DNA of 64,000 nt from assembly GCA_964533375.1 (NCBI GenBank), contig CAZHLW010000002.1, forward strand, positions 124,001 through 188,000. Reading direction: 5' to 3'. The notes under the pieces were generated by a model. That model searched no databases and was not told where the DNA came from. It saw only the letters and a program-made list of their open reading frames with translations. The position numbers and the translations under genes were made by a program. Positions 7,546 through 15,568 of this stretch are shown one piece after another; the first letter of the stretch is position 1; every line of letters begins with the position of its first letter. Source of the DNA: CALREJ01 sp964533375. Lineage in GTDB: Bacteria; Patescibacteriota; Gracilibacteria; Peribacterales; Peribacteraceae.

Positions 7546-7965
7546 TCAGTTATTTTGCTTGGTGCTGATTGTTTCAGAAAATCTCAGCAAATATCCATCC
7601 GGGTCTTGAATAACAAATTGCCGACATACAACGGTGTCTTCGGTGCGTCGATACTCCTTTTCTTCGAGTGGGGCGAAAAAAATCTGTCCGGCATCCAGGA
7701 GTTTTTCAAACAATTCGGAAACGTGGGTAGTCATGAATTGCATATTGATTCCACGTCCAAAAGGTCGTTGTAAGTCAGCTGTATGCCACTGCTTATCTGC
7801 ACCTATTTCCTCAAGCATAAGCTGAGCACCATCTCGAGTAAGAAAGCAAAAATTTGCCTCAGGGCGTTCGTAGATAACTGAAAAACCAAGTTGATGGGTA
7901 TAAAAATTAAACGAGTCGTCAAAAGACGAACAATAAAGAACTGGTACAAGAGGGTTCTGTTTCAT
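7546..7965 (-). CDS. VOC-superfamily (glyoxalase/bleomycin-resistance-like) protein
   Basis: 139 residues with the paired beta-alpha-beta-beta-beta pattern of a single VOC chain: LVPVLYCSSFDDSFNFYTHQ, LGFSVIYERPEANFCFLTRD, then GINMQFMTTHVSELFEKLLD and FVIQDPDGYLLRFSE. The final E in LLRFSE is the usual metal ligand position. Members range from glyoxalases to antibiotic-binding proteins, so the substrate cannot be deduced. A TGCTATTAT box ends 6 nt before the start, implying a leaderless single-gene transcript. Confidence 0.8.
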   Translation of the reverse strand: MKQNPLVPVLYCSSFDDSFNFYTHQLGFSVIYERPEANFCFLTRDGAQLMLEEIGADKQWHTADLQRPFGRGINMQFMTTHVSELFEKLLDAGQIFFAPLEEKEYRRTEDTVVCRQFVIQDPDGYLLRFSETISTKQNN

Positions 7966-7971
7966 ATCAGA

Positions 7972-7980
7972 ATAATAGCA
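7972..7980 (-). promoter_or_regulatory. Extended -10 promoter, leaderless VOC gene
   Basis: Minus-strand TGC followed by TATTAT (7977-7972), 6 nt before ATG 7965. Confidence 0.5.
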
Positions 7981-7988
7981 AATAGTGG

Positions 7989-8080
7989 TAGCCTTGACTG
8001 GAATTGAACCAATATCTACCCCTTAGGACGGGGTTGTTCTAGGAGCCTGTCCTGAGCAATAGCGAAGGATTGAACGACTA
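7989..8080 (-). pseudogene. Interrupted tRNA-Arg(CCU)-like gene
   Basis: The anticodon arm (stem ACCCC/GGGGT around GTCCTAA), the T arm (ATTGG-TTCAATT-CCAGT) and a 3' acceptor strand CAAGGCT are intact and self-consistent. The D arm is split (GTTCAA ... TAGAAC) by about 30 nt of REP-like sequence at 8040-8070, and the expected 5' acceptor strand AGCCTTG is not present. It lies 5 bp from an intact tRNA-Arg with the same anticodon but different, compensated stem pairs. It therefore looks like a diverged former tRNA rather than a fresh duplication. Confidence 0.6.
8040..8070. repeat. REP-like palindromic insert
   Basis: The sequence CCTGTCCTGAGCAATAGCG followed by AAGGA resembles the short CTGAGC/GCGAAGGA palindromic words common in many bacterial genomes. 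It splits the D loop of the tRNA remnant. Confidence 0.45.
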
Positions 8081-8085
8081 GATGG

Positions 8086-8157
8086 TACCCCTGGCTGGAA
8101 TTGAACCAACATCTATCCCTTAGGACGGGATCGTTCTATCCGTTGAACTACGGGGGC
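8086..8157 (-). tRNA. tRNA-Arg(CCU)
   Basis: A full cloverleaf reads on the minus strand: acceptor GCCCCCG / CAGGGGT (one C-A mismatch and a terminal G-U), D arm GTTC...GAAC, anticodon stem ATCCC/GGGAT with loop GTCCTAA (anticodon CCT), four-base variable loop, T arm GTTGG-TTCAATT-CCAGC, and discriminator A. CCA is not encoded. It decodes AGG. Confidence 0.85.
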
Positions 8158-8166
8158 AGAGAGTCT

Positions 8167-8703
8167 TTATGCACTGAAGACTACTACTTCCCGTCCTTCC
8201 GCACCAAATGATCCCTTCAGCTTGAATTCCTTCACATGCTCTTTGTCCGCGGCGCCACAGGCTTTCAGGACATCCGGGTGGAGGCTGCCGTCGCTGGCAG
8301 GAACAATGAAGAGCACACGGGGATCGACTTCATCGAGGAGGGTCTGGCACTTTTTCGGGTCTTCTGCCGGGAGCACGAGAACGTGCACATCGCCAAGACG
8401 CTCAATGTCTTCATCGCGCCAGTCTTCGAGCGGGGAAGCCGGAAAAGCAAAACGGATGTCTTCGGTATCGACAGCGTATGACACTTTCTGCCCTTCGTTC
8501 TGGCCGATGCCTTTCACCGTAATCCCTGCAACATCATATTCACCCGGCCAGGAGATAACCTCGCGGCTGGGGCTTTCCTGCGGGGAGGGAAGCAGGTTCA
8601 GGATGCCGTTCTGGATTTTGTCCGGAAAGACAATAAAGGACATGGGGCCGCCGCTGCATTTGAGAGCGGAGCCGTTTTGGAGGGTGAAGGTCAGTTGAGC
8701 CAT
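8167..8703 (-). CDS. Metallo-beta-lactamase-fold-like protein, probably without metal site
   Basis: 178 residues. The strand-turn motif SWPGEYDVAGITVKGIG matches the FPGEYEV-type element of UlaG/COG2220-like MBL-fold proteins frequent in Patescibacteria. The following segments (RLGDVHVLVLPA, VDPRVLFIVPAS) fit the same core. The HxHxDH metal motif is absent, so I infer a non-catalytic fold relative rather than a hydrolase. The ATG at 8703 is chosen because in-frame extension upstream would translate through the TTAGGG array. It follows murA on the same strand. Confidence 0.6.
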   Translation of the reverse strand: MAQLTFTLQNGSALKCSGGPMSFIVFPDKIQNGILNLLPSPQESPSREVISWPGEYDVAGITVKGIGQNEGQKVSYAVDTEDIRFAFPASPLEDWRDEDIERLGDVHVLVLPAEDPKKCQTLLDEVDPRVLFIVPASDGSLHPDVLKACGAADKEHVKEFKLKGSFGAEGREVVVFSA

Positions 8704-8715
8704 ATGACGGGATTG

Positions 8716-8741
8716 TAGGGTTAGGGTTAGGGTTAGGGCTA
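8716..8741 (+). repeat. TTAGGG array, four perfect copies
   Basis: Four GGG tracts separated by TTA, identical to a vertebrate telomere repeat and a textbook G-quadruplex motif. It lies between murA and the MBL-like gene, and no partner array is seen within 1 kb. Confidence 0.85.
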
Positions 8742-8755
8742 GAGAAAATGATCGA

Positions 8756-10045
8756 TTAGCTGGCGACTGCGGCGGCGCCTTCGACAATCACGCGCTCGAT
8801 TTTCGCGCCGAGGCTGCGCAGTTTGTCGTCCAGGCGGTCGTAGCCGCGCTCGATGTAGTGCACGTCGGTCACGATTGTTTTTCCTTCGGCGCAGAGGCCA
8901 GCCAGCACCATCGCGGCGCCGGCACGGATGTCGTTACTGGCAACGGTGCGACCCTTGAGGGGGGTCGGACCGATAATCAGCGCCTGGTGTGCGTTGAGGA
9001 TTTCCATGTGCACGTTCATCTTTTCGAGTTCATAGAGGTACGCCATGCGGCCCTCGAAAATACATTCGAAAATACGGCTGACCCCTTTCGCCTGTGTCAT
9101 CAGCACACCCATCGGGGCCTGCAGATCTGTCGGGAAGCCGGGGTGAATACCTGTCTGAATCTTCATGGCACTCATGTTCGAAAGCTCGCCGTCCACAAAG
9201 AGCGTGCGCTCTGCGGGATCATACTTCCAGACTCCTCCCGCGCGGCGGATGGTATCCAGGAAAACAATCAGGTCATCGGCATCGACCTGCTTTAGGCGGA
9301 TTTTTCCTTTGGTGATGATAGCGGCAATCACAAACATTCCCGCCTCGAGGTAATCAAACGGCACAGTGAATTCCGCTGCACGCAAATGCGCAACGCCATG
9401 CACGGTGATGGTGTTTGTGCCGATTCCTTCCACACGTGCACCCATTTCCTGTGCCATGCGGCACACGGCCTGTACATGCGGCTCAGCAGTGGCGATATCA
9501 ATGCGTGTTTCGCCGACTGTTGCAGCAGCTGCCCAAATAGCGATCTCTGTGGCGGTAACAGAGAAGGCCGGCATGATAATGCGGCCGGCCGTGAGTTTGC
9601 CCTGCAGATGAATCACTTCCGGCGTGCTCAGGTTCTTTGCACCAAGCTGTTCAAGTGCGAGCACGTGTGCCTCCACCGGACGCTTCCCAAGAACGCATCC
9701 GCCCGGATAGGTCATCTCGACCACACCGAAACGTGCAAGGAGCGGACCGAGTAACACGATAGACCCGCGAAGTTTCGAGACATACTCAGAGGGGATGGGT
9801 TTGCTTTCCAGTTTGGTCGTGTCGATGGTAACGGTTCCGTTGTCGAAGTGTGTGGTTGCGCCCAAAAATTCCAGAATCTTGAGCATCATTTCCGTGTCGC
9901 GCAAACGCGGCACATTGCGAAGCACGGTCACGCCGCTCACGAGGACCGATCCTGCAATAAGCGGAAGCGCTGCATTCTTCGAGCCGCTGATCGTGACTTC
10001 GCCCTGCAGCGGGATGCCTCCGGTGATGTGGTAGCGGATATCCAT
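8756..10045 (-). CDS. murA: UDP-N-acetylglucosamine 1-carboxyvinyltransferase
   Basis: The first committed peptidoglycan step, transferring enolpyruvate from PEP to UDP-GlcNAc in the cytoplasm. The full length of 429 residues is canonical. Seen: the N-terminal GSKNAALPLIAGSVLVSG (Lys22/Asn23 pair), the RGSIVLLGPLLARFG segment, the catalytic loop GGCVLGKRPVEAH with Cys117 (the PEP/fosfomycin residue) present, and TDLQAPMGVLMTQAKG with RAGAAMVLAGL. The Cys implies fosfomycin sensitivity by analogy. A TATACT box lies 9 nt before the ATG. The gene shows that this organism makes its own murein precursor. Confidence 0.97.
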   Translation of the reverse strand: MDIRYHITGGIPLQGEVTISGSKNAALPLIAGSVLVSGVTVLRNVPRLRDTEMMLKILEFLGATTHFDNGTVTIDTTKLESKPIPSEYVSKLRGSIVLLGPLLARFGVVEMTYPGGCVLGKRPVEAHVLALEQLGAKNLSTPEVIHLQGKLTAGRIIMPAFSVTATEIAIWAAAATVGETRIDIATAEPHVQAVCRMAQEMGARVEGIGTNTITVHGVAHLRAAEFTVPFDYLEAGMFVIAAIITKGKIRLKQVDADDLIVFLDTIRRAGGVWKYDPAERTLFVDGELSNMSAMKIQTGIHPGFPTDLQAPMGVLMTQAKGVSRIFECIFEGRMAYLYELEKMNVHMEILNAHQALIIGPTPLKGRTVASNDIRAGAAMVLAGLCAEGKTIVTDVHYIERGYDRLDDKLRSLGAKIERVIVEGAAAVAS

Positions 10046-10054
10046 GGAGTGACG

Positions 10055-10060
10055 AGTATA
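10055..10060 (-). promoter_or_regulatory. -10 box of murA, near-leaderless
   Basis: Minus-strand TATACT, 9 nt before ATG 10045. Confidence 0.5.
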
Positions 10061-10096
10061 GGGGAAAATCCGATGAAAATACTCGAAAATACGCCT

Positions 10097-11059
10097 TTAT
10101 TTGGCAGTTTGAAGGGCAAAATGCTCCGTTATGAGTGGTCTGGATGCATTGGTCCGCAATCCTTCAATAAGCTCATTCAAAGCCTGTTGCTGCTTGTGGT
10201 TGTAGTCACCTTTTTCGCGGAGTGCGAGTGCCAGATGAAACAGAAATCGGTCCGCCTCTGCTCCGCGTTCATGGAGCGGCGTAAGGGCTGTCATGCGGTT
10301 AATGGGTGATGATGCCGTCCAGAAACCCATTGCCTGTTCATGGAGCTGCTTCTCTTCACGAAGTGCATCGGGATCGGTGGCCAGACGGATGGCGCGGCCG
10401 GGAGCACCCTGTGCCAGGTGGAGAATGAAGCGGCGGTCGTCTTCATCGGTGTCGTTTAAGAGTGATGCAATGTCTTTGTCCGCCACGCGTTCAAACCGGA
10501 GCACACGGGAGCGGGAGAGGATAGTCGGGAGCACCAGCTGGAGATTGTCGGTGGTGAGGATGAAGATGCGGCCGGGTGGTGGTTCTTCGAGGGTTTTCAG
10601 AAGCGCATTCACGGCTGGCTCCTGCATGCGTTCAATTCCTCTGATGATACAGATGCGATATGGACCGCCGGTTTCCTGCAGTCTATTTTGCATCTCGCGC
10701 ACATCGTCGATGCCAATGGTGTCGGTGCGCATGGCAGGCGCTTTGGCGCGGTGCTGCTGGGGGACATTGCTGGATTTGGCGATGATGTCCCAGTCCTCAC
10801 ATTTCTCTTCAATCCACAGCTGATCCAGCACCATCAAATCCGGATGAATGAGGTGTGCGATCTGGTGATCGATCTCCTGTTTCTCCTCCGGTGTTTTTCC
10901 GTCCGTCAAAAGCTCACGGGCAAACCACCGGGCAACGGTCGTCTTTCCGAGGTTTGGCGCTCCGGCGAACAAATACGCATGCGCGATGTTCTTGCTTTCC
11001 ATATCGGCTGCGAGTTCCGCCAGTTGTCTGGCGTGGCCGGTGATCTTTTGCAGAGGCAT
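10097..11059 (-). CDS. holB: DNA polymerase III delta' subunit (clamp-loader ATPase)
   Basis: 320 residues. Seen: an AAA+ N-terminal domain with HAYLFAGAPNLGKTTVARWF (Walker A), GIDDVREMQNRLQETGG, the Walker B-like RICIIRGIERMQEPAVNALL, and KTLEEPPPGRIFILTTDN with LPTILSRSRVLRF, which is the SRC-like arginine segment in altered form (SRS). The rest is a helical collar. The delta' subunit is part of the loader that places the DnaN clamp; dnaN lies at 61851. The zinc-finger cysteines seen in many homologues are absent. ATG 11059 is chosen (TATACT 8 nt upstream); an in-frame ATG at 11086 would include the promoter. Confidence 0.85.
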   Translation of the reverse strand: MPLQKITGHARQLAELAADMESKNIAHAYLFAGAPNLGKTTVARWFARELLTDGKTPEEKQEIDHQIAHLIHPDLMVLDQLWIEEKCEDWDIIAKSSNVPQQHRAKAPAMRTDTIGIDDVREMQNRLQETGGPYRICIIRGIERMQEPAVNALLKTLEEPPPGRIFILTTDNLQLVLPTILSRSRVLRFERVADKDIASLLNDTDEDDRRFILHLAQGAPGRAIRLATDPDALREEKQLHEQAMGFWTASSPINRMTALTPLHERGAEADRFLFHLALALREKGDYNHKQQQALNELIEGLRTNASRPLITEHFALQTAK

Positions 11060-11067
11060 GGGGAGCC

Positions 11068-11073
11068 AGTATA
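11068..11073 (-). promoter_or_regulatory. -10 box of holB, leaderless
   Basis: Minus-strand TATACT, 8 nt before ATG 11059. It lies in the 29-bp gap after the SLH gene. Confidence 0.5.
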
Positions 11074-11088
11074 CCCCAAACAACATTC

Positions 11089-12285
11089 TTATTCCTCCTG
11101 TACAACAATGGTTGCAAGGATATTATCGAATGTCGCTTCGCTGACCCGTGAATCCGCGGCACACATACCGTCAAATTTGTAATCGATGGTCCCCGTAAAG
11201 AAAAAGGCTTTCTTGCCTCCGCATATTCCAGCTTCGGTATACACAATCCTGCGGGTTCCGTTTTCGAGTACCACATCGGATTCAATGTCGACCAGAGAAT
11301 CGTCATACAGTGTTTTTATCAGATTCGCATCAGGCGTGTAGGCATCAATAGTAAAACTGTAGGTATCTTCTCCTTCAGCACACCCCTTACAAATCGGACC
11401 AAGGTTCAAGCTCCACAAAGACGATGCATACGGCAGCCCTCCGTCGCTCGGATTCGGCCCTCTTTGTTTTTCGTGCGGCCACTCAGCAGGGAGGCGGAAG
11501 TTCAATGTCGTTCCTTCGTAGCGGTAGATCTTTTCCTGAGACATATCCGCTGGAGCATTGTTGTCCTCTAAACTTTTATACGTCTGCGACGGTTCGCTGG
11601 TTATTCCCATCTTCAACCGATAGATCATCTCCGCCATTTCTCCGCGGGTAATCGATTGATCAAAACGGGTGATGGTTGTGGGAATGGCAGACAATGTTTC
11701 CAATGTTTCAACGTACGGCTTGTACCAGACATCATCACTTTGCACATCTCCCACAAACACACGAACCAGGATTTTTGCGGCTTCCGCAAAACTGATGTTG
11801 TGTCCGGGCCTGAATGTTCCATCAGGGTAGCCGGCAACAATATTTTTTGTTTTCGCCACGCAAACATACGGCGCAAACCAATCCGTCTTTCGGACATCAG
11901 GGAAAGATGCAGTTTGGCACATAGCGATGTCTGCTGCTGCATTGAACTGTGCACCGGTCACAATTTTTGTGAATTCCGCACGGTTGATGGTTTGATCAGG
12001 ACGGAACGTCCCATCGGAATATCCAGTGATAATTCCTTCATCACGCAGATAGTAGACGGCATTTGCATAGGAATCACCCGATGGCACATCGGAAAATGCA
12101 GCTCCTCTTTCTCCTCCGTGCGTCATGCAGGGTGGCGCAAAGTAGTTGATGGGTATCCCAGATTCACAACGAGGAATATTCGTCCCATCGTTGCACTGAT
12201 ACGGACTGCAGTCGGATGATGCGAAAGCGACCACCGGAAAAAGCAGACTACATGCAGCAGTGACGAAACGGGCAGGAAAAATCAT
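11089..12285 (-). CDS. S-layer-homology surface protein, second copy
   Basis: 398 residues: signal peptide (MIFPARFVTAACSLLFPVVAFA), a short Cys-bearing segment, then three SLH units (residues about 65-120 with GYSDGTFRPDQTINRAEF, 130-185 with AGYPDGTFRPGHNISFAEAA, 190-235 with the degenerate TRFDQSITRGEMAEM). A unique C-terminal domain of about 150 residues contains a CKGC pair. It shares the SLH plan with 3156-4892 but lacks the poly-serine linker and has an unrelated C-terminus, so the two are probably anchored proteins with different exposed domains. No close promoter box is obvious. Confidence 0.88.
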   Translation of the reverse strand: MIFPARFVTAACSLLFPVVAFASSDCSPYQCNDGTNIPRCESGIPINYFAPPCMTHGGERGAAFSDVPSGDSYANAVYYLRDEGIITGYSDGTFRPDQTINRAEFTKIVTGAQFNAAADIAMCQTASFPDVRKTDWFAPYVCVAKTKNIVAGYPDGTFRPGHNISFAEAAKILVRVFVGDVQSDDVWYKPYVETLETLSAIPTTITRFDQSITRGEMAEMIYRLKMGITSEPSQTYKSLEDNNAPADMSQEKIYRYEGTTLNFRLPAEWPHEKQRGPNPSDGGLPYASSLWSLNLGPICKGCAEGEDTYSFTIDAYTPDANLIKTLYDDSLVDIESDVVLENGTRRIVYTEAGICGGKKAFFFTGTIDYKFDGMCAADSRVSEATFDNILATIVVQEE

Positions 12286-12390
12286 AGGAAGGAGGAAAGC
12301 AATCTCTACTCTACACCCTTTTGAAAGAATAAAAGGAAAGTCATCACTTTCTCACGTCAGAAGAAGCCTGCTGCTGCGTCATAGACACAT

Positions 12391-12573
12391 ATGGCCACCA
12401 AAAAACCCGAACCCGTCCCGCAGAAGAAAAAGTCCTCCAGCATTGCCGGAGAAATCCTGGATGGCGTCGGATGGGTGGTCGCGGAAATCGCTCTGCCCGT
12501 TCCGGACACGCTTATCAATATGCTGAAAAAGAAGAAAAAGAAACCGGATGCGAAAGATCTAAAGAAGAAGTGA
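12391..12573 (+). CDS. Small lysine-rich hypothetical protein
   Basis: 60 residues: a basic proline/lysine head (KKPEPVPQKKKSSS), a central hydrophobic stretch (AGEILDGVGWVVAEIALPVP) and a lysine-rich tail. The pattern suggests a small membrane-associated or nucleic-acid-binding peptide. The ORF is short, and the opposite strand is also open in this low-complexity region, so it could be spurious. It lies between the divergent-facing SLH gene and secA. Confidence 0.45.
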   Translation: MATKKPEPVPQKKKSSSIAGEILDGVGWVVAEIALPVPDTLINMLKKKKKKPDAKDLKKK

Positions 12574-12647
12574 TCTTCCTCGTCCTGCCCATGACACCCT
12601 AAACCACTCACTGTGGTTCGGGTTCAGGGCGATGCTTCAATTTTCTA

Positions 12648-15428
12648 TTATTCGTCTTTGCCATGACATTTTTTATACTTCTTCCCGGAACCACACGGAC
12701 ACGGATCATTGCGTCCGACCTTGTCTGCTGAGATGGGTGCCGCCTGCGGAGCTGCAACACGCTGCTGGCCGCCGAGCTGCCTCTGCACCGCCTGGCCAAT
12801 CATCGTGTTCTGGTTATCGGGGTTCAGGATATTGAGTGCGCCGACTCCTGTCTGGTCGAGTTCGCCTTCGATCTGCGCTTCGTTGGTGGTAAGTCCTGTG
12901 AGTTCCTGTTCCGCCTGCTCGAGCATCTGGCGCGGAGCGAACTGTGCGAAGTCCAGCTGGAGGATGGTGCGGATGATGGTGGTTTCAATATTGCCAAGAA
13001 GCTGCTGGAAGCGGCGGAAGCCCTGGTCTTGGTATTCAATCACCGGATCGCGCTGGGCGTAGCCTGCGAATGCGACTTGTTCGCGGAGATGCGACATGTC
13101 GTCAATGTGATCCATCCAGTGCGTGTCGATGGAACGCAGGGTGATGACGCGTTCTGCCTGCGCCACAATGTCCTCGCCGCTCTCTTTGCACTTCTGTTCG
13201 TAGAATTTGGTAAGCACGTCTTCCACGTAGTCCGCCATTTTCTGCTGGTCGGCAAAGCTCTTCAGTTTTTCTTCGGTGATAATTTCACGGAACTGCGGGT
13301 GCAAACCACTGAGCTCGTCGATAATTTTAGTGATGTTCCACTGCTCCGGATCGTGACCCGCGGCATTATCCAGAACGATCGATGATGCCTGCTTCTTGAT
13401 GGAATGAATAATGTCATTATGTAGGGAATTATCTGATGCCGCAGGCGCAGAGGCCTGCGCTGGGGAATTTCCCATAACCGATAACCCATCACCCATAACC
13501 GGTTCATCGATCTTCTCCAGAATCTTCTGCCGCCGCTTGTAGATAATCTCACGATGCTTGTTCATGACGTCGTCGTACTGCAGCACGTGTTTGCGCATGT
13601 CGAAGTGATGTCCTTCCACACGCTTTTGCGCACTCTCAATACTGCGGCTGACCATGCCGTTTTGGAGCGGCACATCTTCCGGCACATTCAGCTTTTCCAT
13701 CATCATTTTCAGACGGTCACCACCGAAGAGACGCATGAGGTCATCTTCCATGGACACGAAGAACTGGGATTCACCCGGATCTCCCTGGCGACCGGAACGA
13801 CCGCGGAGCTGGTTATCAATACGGCGGGATTCGTGGCGCTCGGTTCCAAGGATCGCAAGACCGCCAAGGGCCTGCACACCATCACCAAGTTTAATGTCTG
13901 TTCCGCGACCGGCCATGTTGGTGGCAATCGTGACTGATCCTTTCTGTCCGGCATTCGCAACAATTTCCGCTTCCTGTTCATGCTGCTTTGCGTTGAGCAC
14001 TTTGTGCGGCACGTTTTCCTGCTTCAGGAGGAGCGAGAGCACTTCGGATTTTTCGATGGAGGTTGTACCAATCAGCACCGGCTGGCCCTTCACGTTTTTC
14101 TCGTGCGCCATTTTTGCCACAGCTTTGAACTTGGCAGACACCGTGCGGTAAATAGCATCGGAGCGGTCATCGCGGACCATCGGTCTGTGAGTGGGGATCA
14201 CAAGTGTGCGCAGCTTGTAGATGGATTCGAATTCCTCCTCTTCCGTCTTTGCAGTACCCGTCATTCCGGCAAGCTTTTTATACAAACGGAAATAGTTCTG
14301 GAAGGTGATGGTGGCGAGTGTTTTGCTTTCGCGCTGCACTTCCACTTTTTCCTTCGCTTCGATCGCCTGATGCAGACCGTGGCTGTAGCGGCGGCCCGGC
14401 ATGAGACGACCCGTGAATTCATCGACAATGACGATTTCGCCTTTGGGTGACACGACGTAATCGACATCACGCTGGTAGATCGCGTGGGCGCGGAGGGCCT
14501 GTTCGATGTGATGCACTTCTTCAAATCCTTTCTCCGTGTAGATATTTTCAACATTCAGAAGCTGCTCCATTTTCTTGATACCTTCGTCGGTCAGCACCGC
14601 TGCACGCTGCTTTTCATCCTTCGTGAAGTGCGTGTTCTCCTGCAGATTTGTGACGAGCATCGCGTACTGCGTGTACTTGGTAGTGGATTCCTCCGCAGGC
14701 TGGCTGATGATGAGGGGAGTACGCGCTTCGTCGATGAGGATAGAGTCGACTTCGTCGACAATCGCGTAGTTCAGTCCGCGCTGCACTTGCTGCTTCATAG
14801 AGCTGACCATGTTGTCGCGCAGGTAATCGAAGCCGTATTCGTTATTCGTTCCGTACGTGATGTCGGATGCATAGGCCGCACGGCGGTCGTCGGTGGTGAG
14901 GCCGTGAACGACAGTGCCGACTGTTAGGCCAAGCGCTTTGTAGAGCACACCCATCCACTGTGCGTCGCGGCGGGCGAGGTAGTCATTCACTGTCACAACG
15001 TGCACGCCTTTTCCGCTGAGCGCATTCAGATACACCGGGAACGTACACACGAGTGTTTTTCCTTCTCCTGTTTTCATTTCGGCAATCATCCCTTTGTGGA
15101 GCGCAACGCCTCCCAGAATCTGCACATCAAACGGCACCATGTTCCACTCAAACTCCTGCCGCCCGATCATTTCCTTGTGACCCACCAAAAGTTCACACGC
15201 GCGAATGTGCACGGCGAATGCCTCGGGCAGAATGCTGTCGAGAGTGGCCCCATCGGCGACTTTCTTTTTGAGCTCTTCTGTTTTTGCAGGGAGATCCGCA
15301 AGAGTGAGCGCCTGAATCTCCGGACGCTTTTCGTAAGCGCGAACTTCCGCCACCTTCGGCCAAAGCTTCTTCAGTTCTTTTTCGTTGGGATCGCCGAGGA
15401 GCTTATTGAGGGAGTCTAAAAATGACAC
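12648..15428 (-). CDS. secA: Preprotein translocase ATPase SecA
   Basis: 926 residues from a GTG at 15428. SecA drives export of unfolded proteins through SecYEG. Seen: LNKLLGDPNEKELKKLWP at the N-terminus, Walker A MKTGEGKTLV, VNDYLARRDAQWMG, Walker B VDEVDSILIDEAR, GMTGTAKTEEEEF, ATNMAGRGTDIKLG and QLRGRSGRQGDPGESQF. The C-terminus is a zinc-binding SEC-C motif (PCPCGSGKKYKKCH). The GTG is preferred over an ATG at 15485 because the ATG lies upstream of a TGCTATACT promoter box. Odd: after the helix ending RRQKILEKIDE (about residue 640) there is an in-frame insert encoded by a GC-rich hairpin and a CCCATAA heptamer array. Confidence 0.97.
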   Translation of the reverse strand: MSFLDSLNKLLGDPNEKELKKLWPKVAEVRAYEKRPEIQALTLADLPAKTEELKKKVADGATLDSILPEAFAVHIRACELLVGHKEMIGRQEFEWNMVPFDVQILGGVALHKGMIAEMKTGEGKTLVCTFPVYLNALSGKGVHVVTVNDYLARRDAQWMGVLYKALGLTVGTVVHGLTTDDRRAAYASDITYGTNNEYGFDYLRDNMVSSMKQQVQRGLNYAIVDEVDSILIDEARTPLIISQPAEESTTKYTQYAMLVTNLQENTHFTKDEKQRAAVLTDEGIKKMEQLLNVENIYTEKGFEEVHHIEQALRAHAIYQRDVDYVVSPKGEIVIVDEFTGRLMPGRRYSHGLHQAIEAKEKVEVQRESKTLATITFQNYFRLYKKLAGMTGTAKTEEEEFESIYKLRTLVIPTHRPMVRDDRSDAIYRTVSAKFKAVAKMAHEKNVKGQPVLIGTTSIEKSEVLSLLLKQENVPHKVLNAKQHEQEAEIVANAGQKGSVTIATNMAGRGTDIKLGDGVQALGGLAILGTERHESRRIDNQLRGRSGRQGDPGESQFFVSMEDDLMRLFGGDRLKMMMEKLNVPEDVPLQNGMVSRSIESAQKRVEGHHFDMRKHVLQYDDVMNKHREIIYKRRQKILEKIDEPVMGDGLSVMGNSPAQASAPAASDNSLHNDIIHSIKKQASSIVLDNAAGHDPEQWNITKIIDELSGLHPQFREIITEEKLKSFADQQKMADYVEDVLTKFYEQKCKESGEDIVAQAERVITLRSIDTHWMDHIDDMSHLREQVAFAGYAQRDPVIEYQDQGFRRFQQLLGNIETTIIRTILQLDFAQFAPRQMLEQAEQELTGLTTNEAQIEGELDQTGVGALNILNPDNQNTMIGQAVQRQLGGQQRVAAPQAAPISADKVGRNDPCPCGSGKKYKKCHGKDE
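13441..13502. repeat. Hairpin plus CCCATAA heptamer array inside secA
   Basis: Positions 13441-13458 form a palindrome (GCAGGC...GCCTGC). Positions 13471-13502 hold four degenerate CCCATAA/CCGATAA/CCCATCA units. In the SecA frame they encode a low-complexity segment (VMGDGLSVMGNSPAQASAPA) with no counterpart expected in SecA. Confidence 0.75.
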
Positions 15429-15457
15429 GATAACAGGGTAGAGAAACGTGAGCGGGG

Positions 15458-15466
15458 AGTATAGCA
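15458..15466 (-). promoter_or_regulatory. Extended -10 promoter of secA
   Basis: Minus-strand TGC-TATACT (TATACT at 15463-15458), about 30 nt before the GTG at 15428. The -35 region is weak, as expected for an extended -10 element. Confidence 0.5.
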
Positions 15467-15512
15467 GGTATGCTGGTATAATCACGTTTTCTGGCCTTTA
15501 TTGGGAGTATAT

Positions 15513-15541
15513 TTGACTATTTTACTAAATTTATGTATAAT
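15513..15541 (+). promoter_or_regulatory. Consensus sigma70-type promoter for the 15569 gene
   Basis: TTGACT (15513-15518), 17-bp spacer, perfect TATAAT (15536-15541). The predicted start near 15548 leaves about a 20-nt leader with no Shine-Dalgarno sequence. The ATG at 15533 is inside the promoter and therefore is not the translation start. Confidence 0.75.
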
Positions 15542-15568
15542 ATACACATAAATACCAATACTCATACT

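Noticed and set aside
12357..12611. 84-codon minus-strand frame with a phenylalanine run
   Set aside because: Antisense to the lysine-rich 12391 gene; the Phe run is just AAA/AAG read in reverse.
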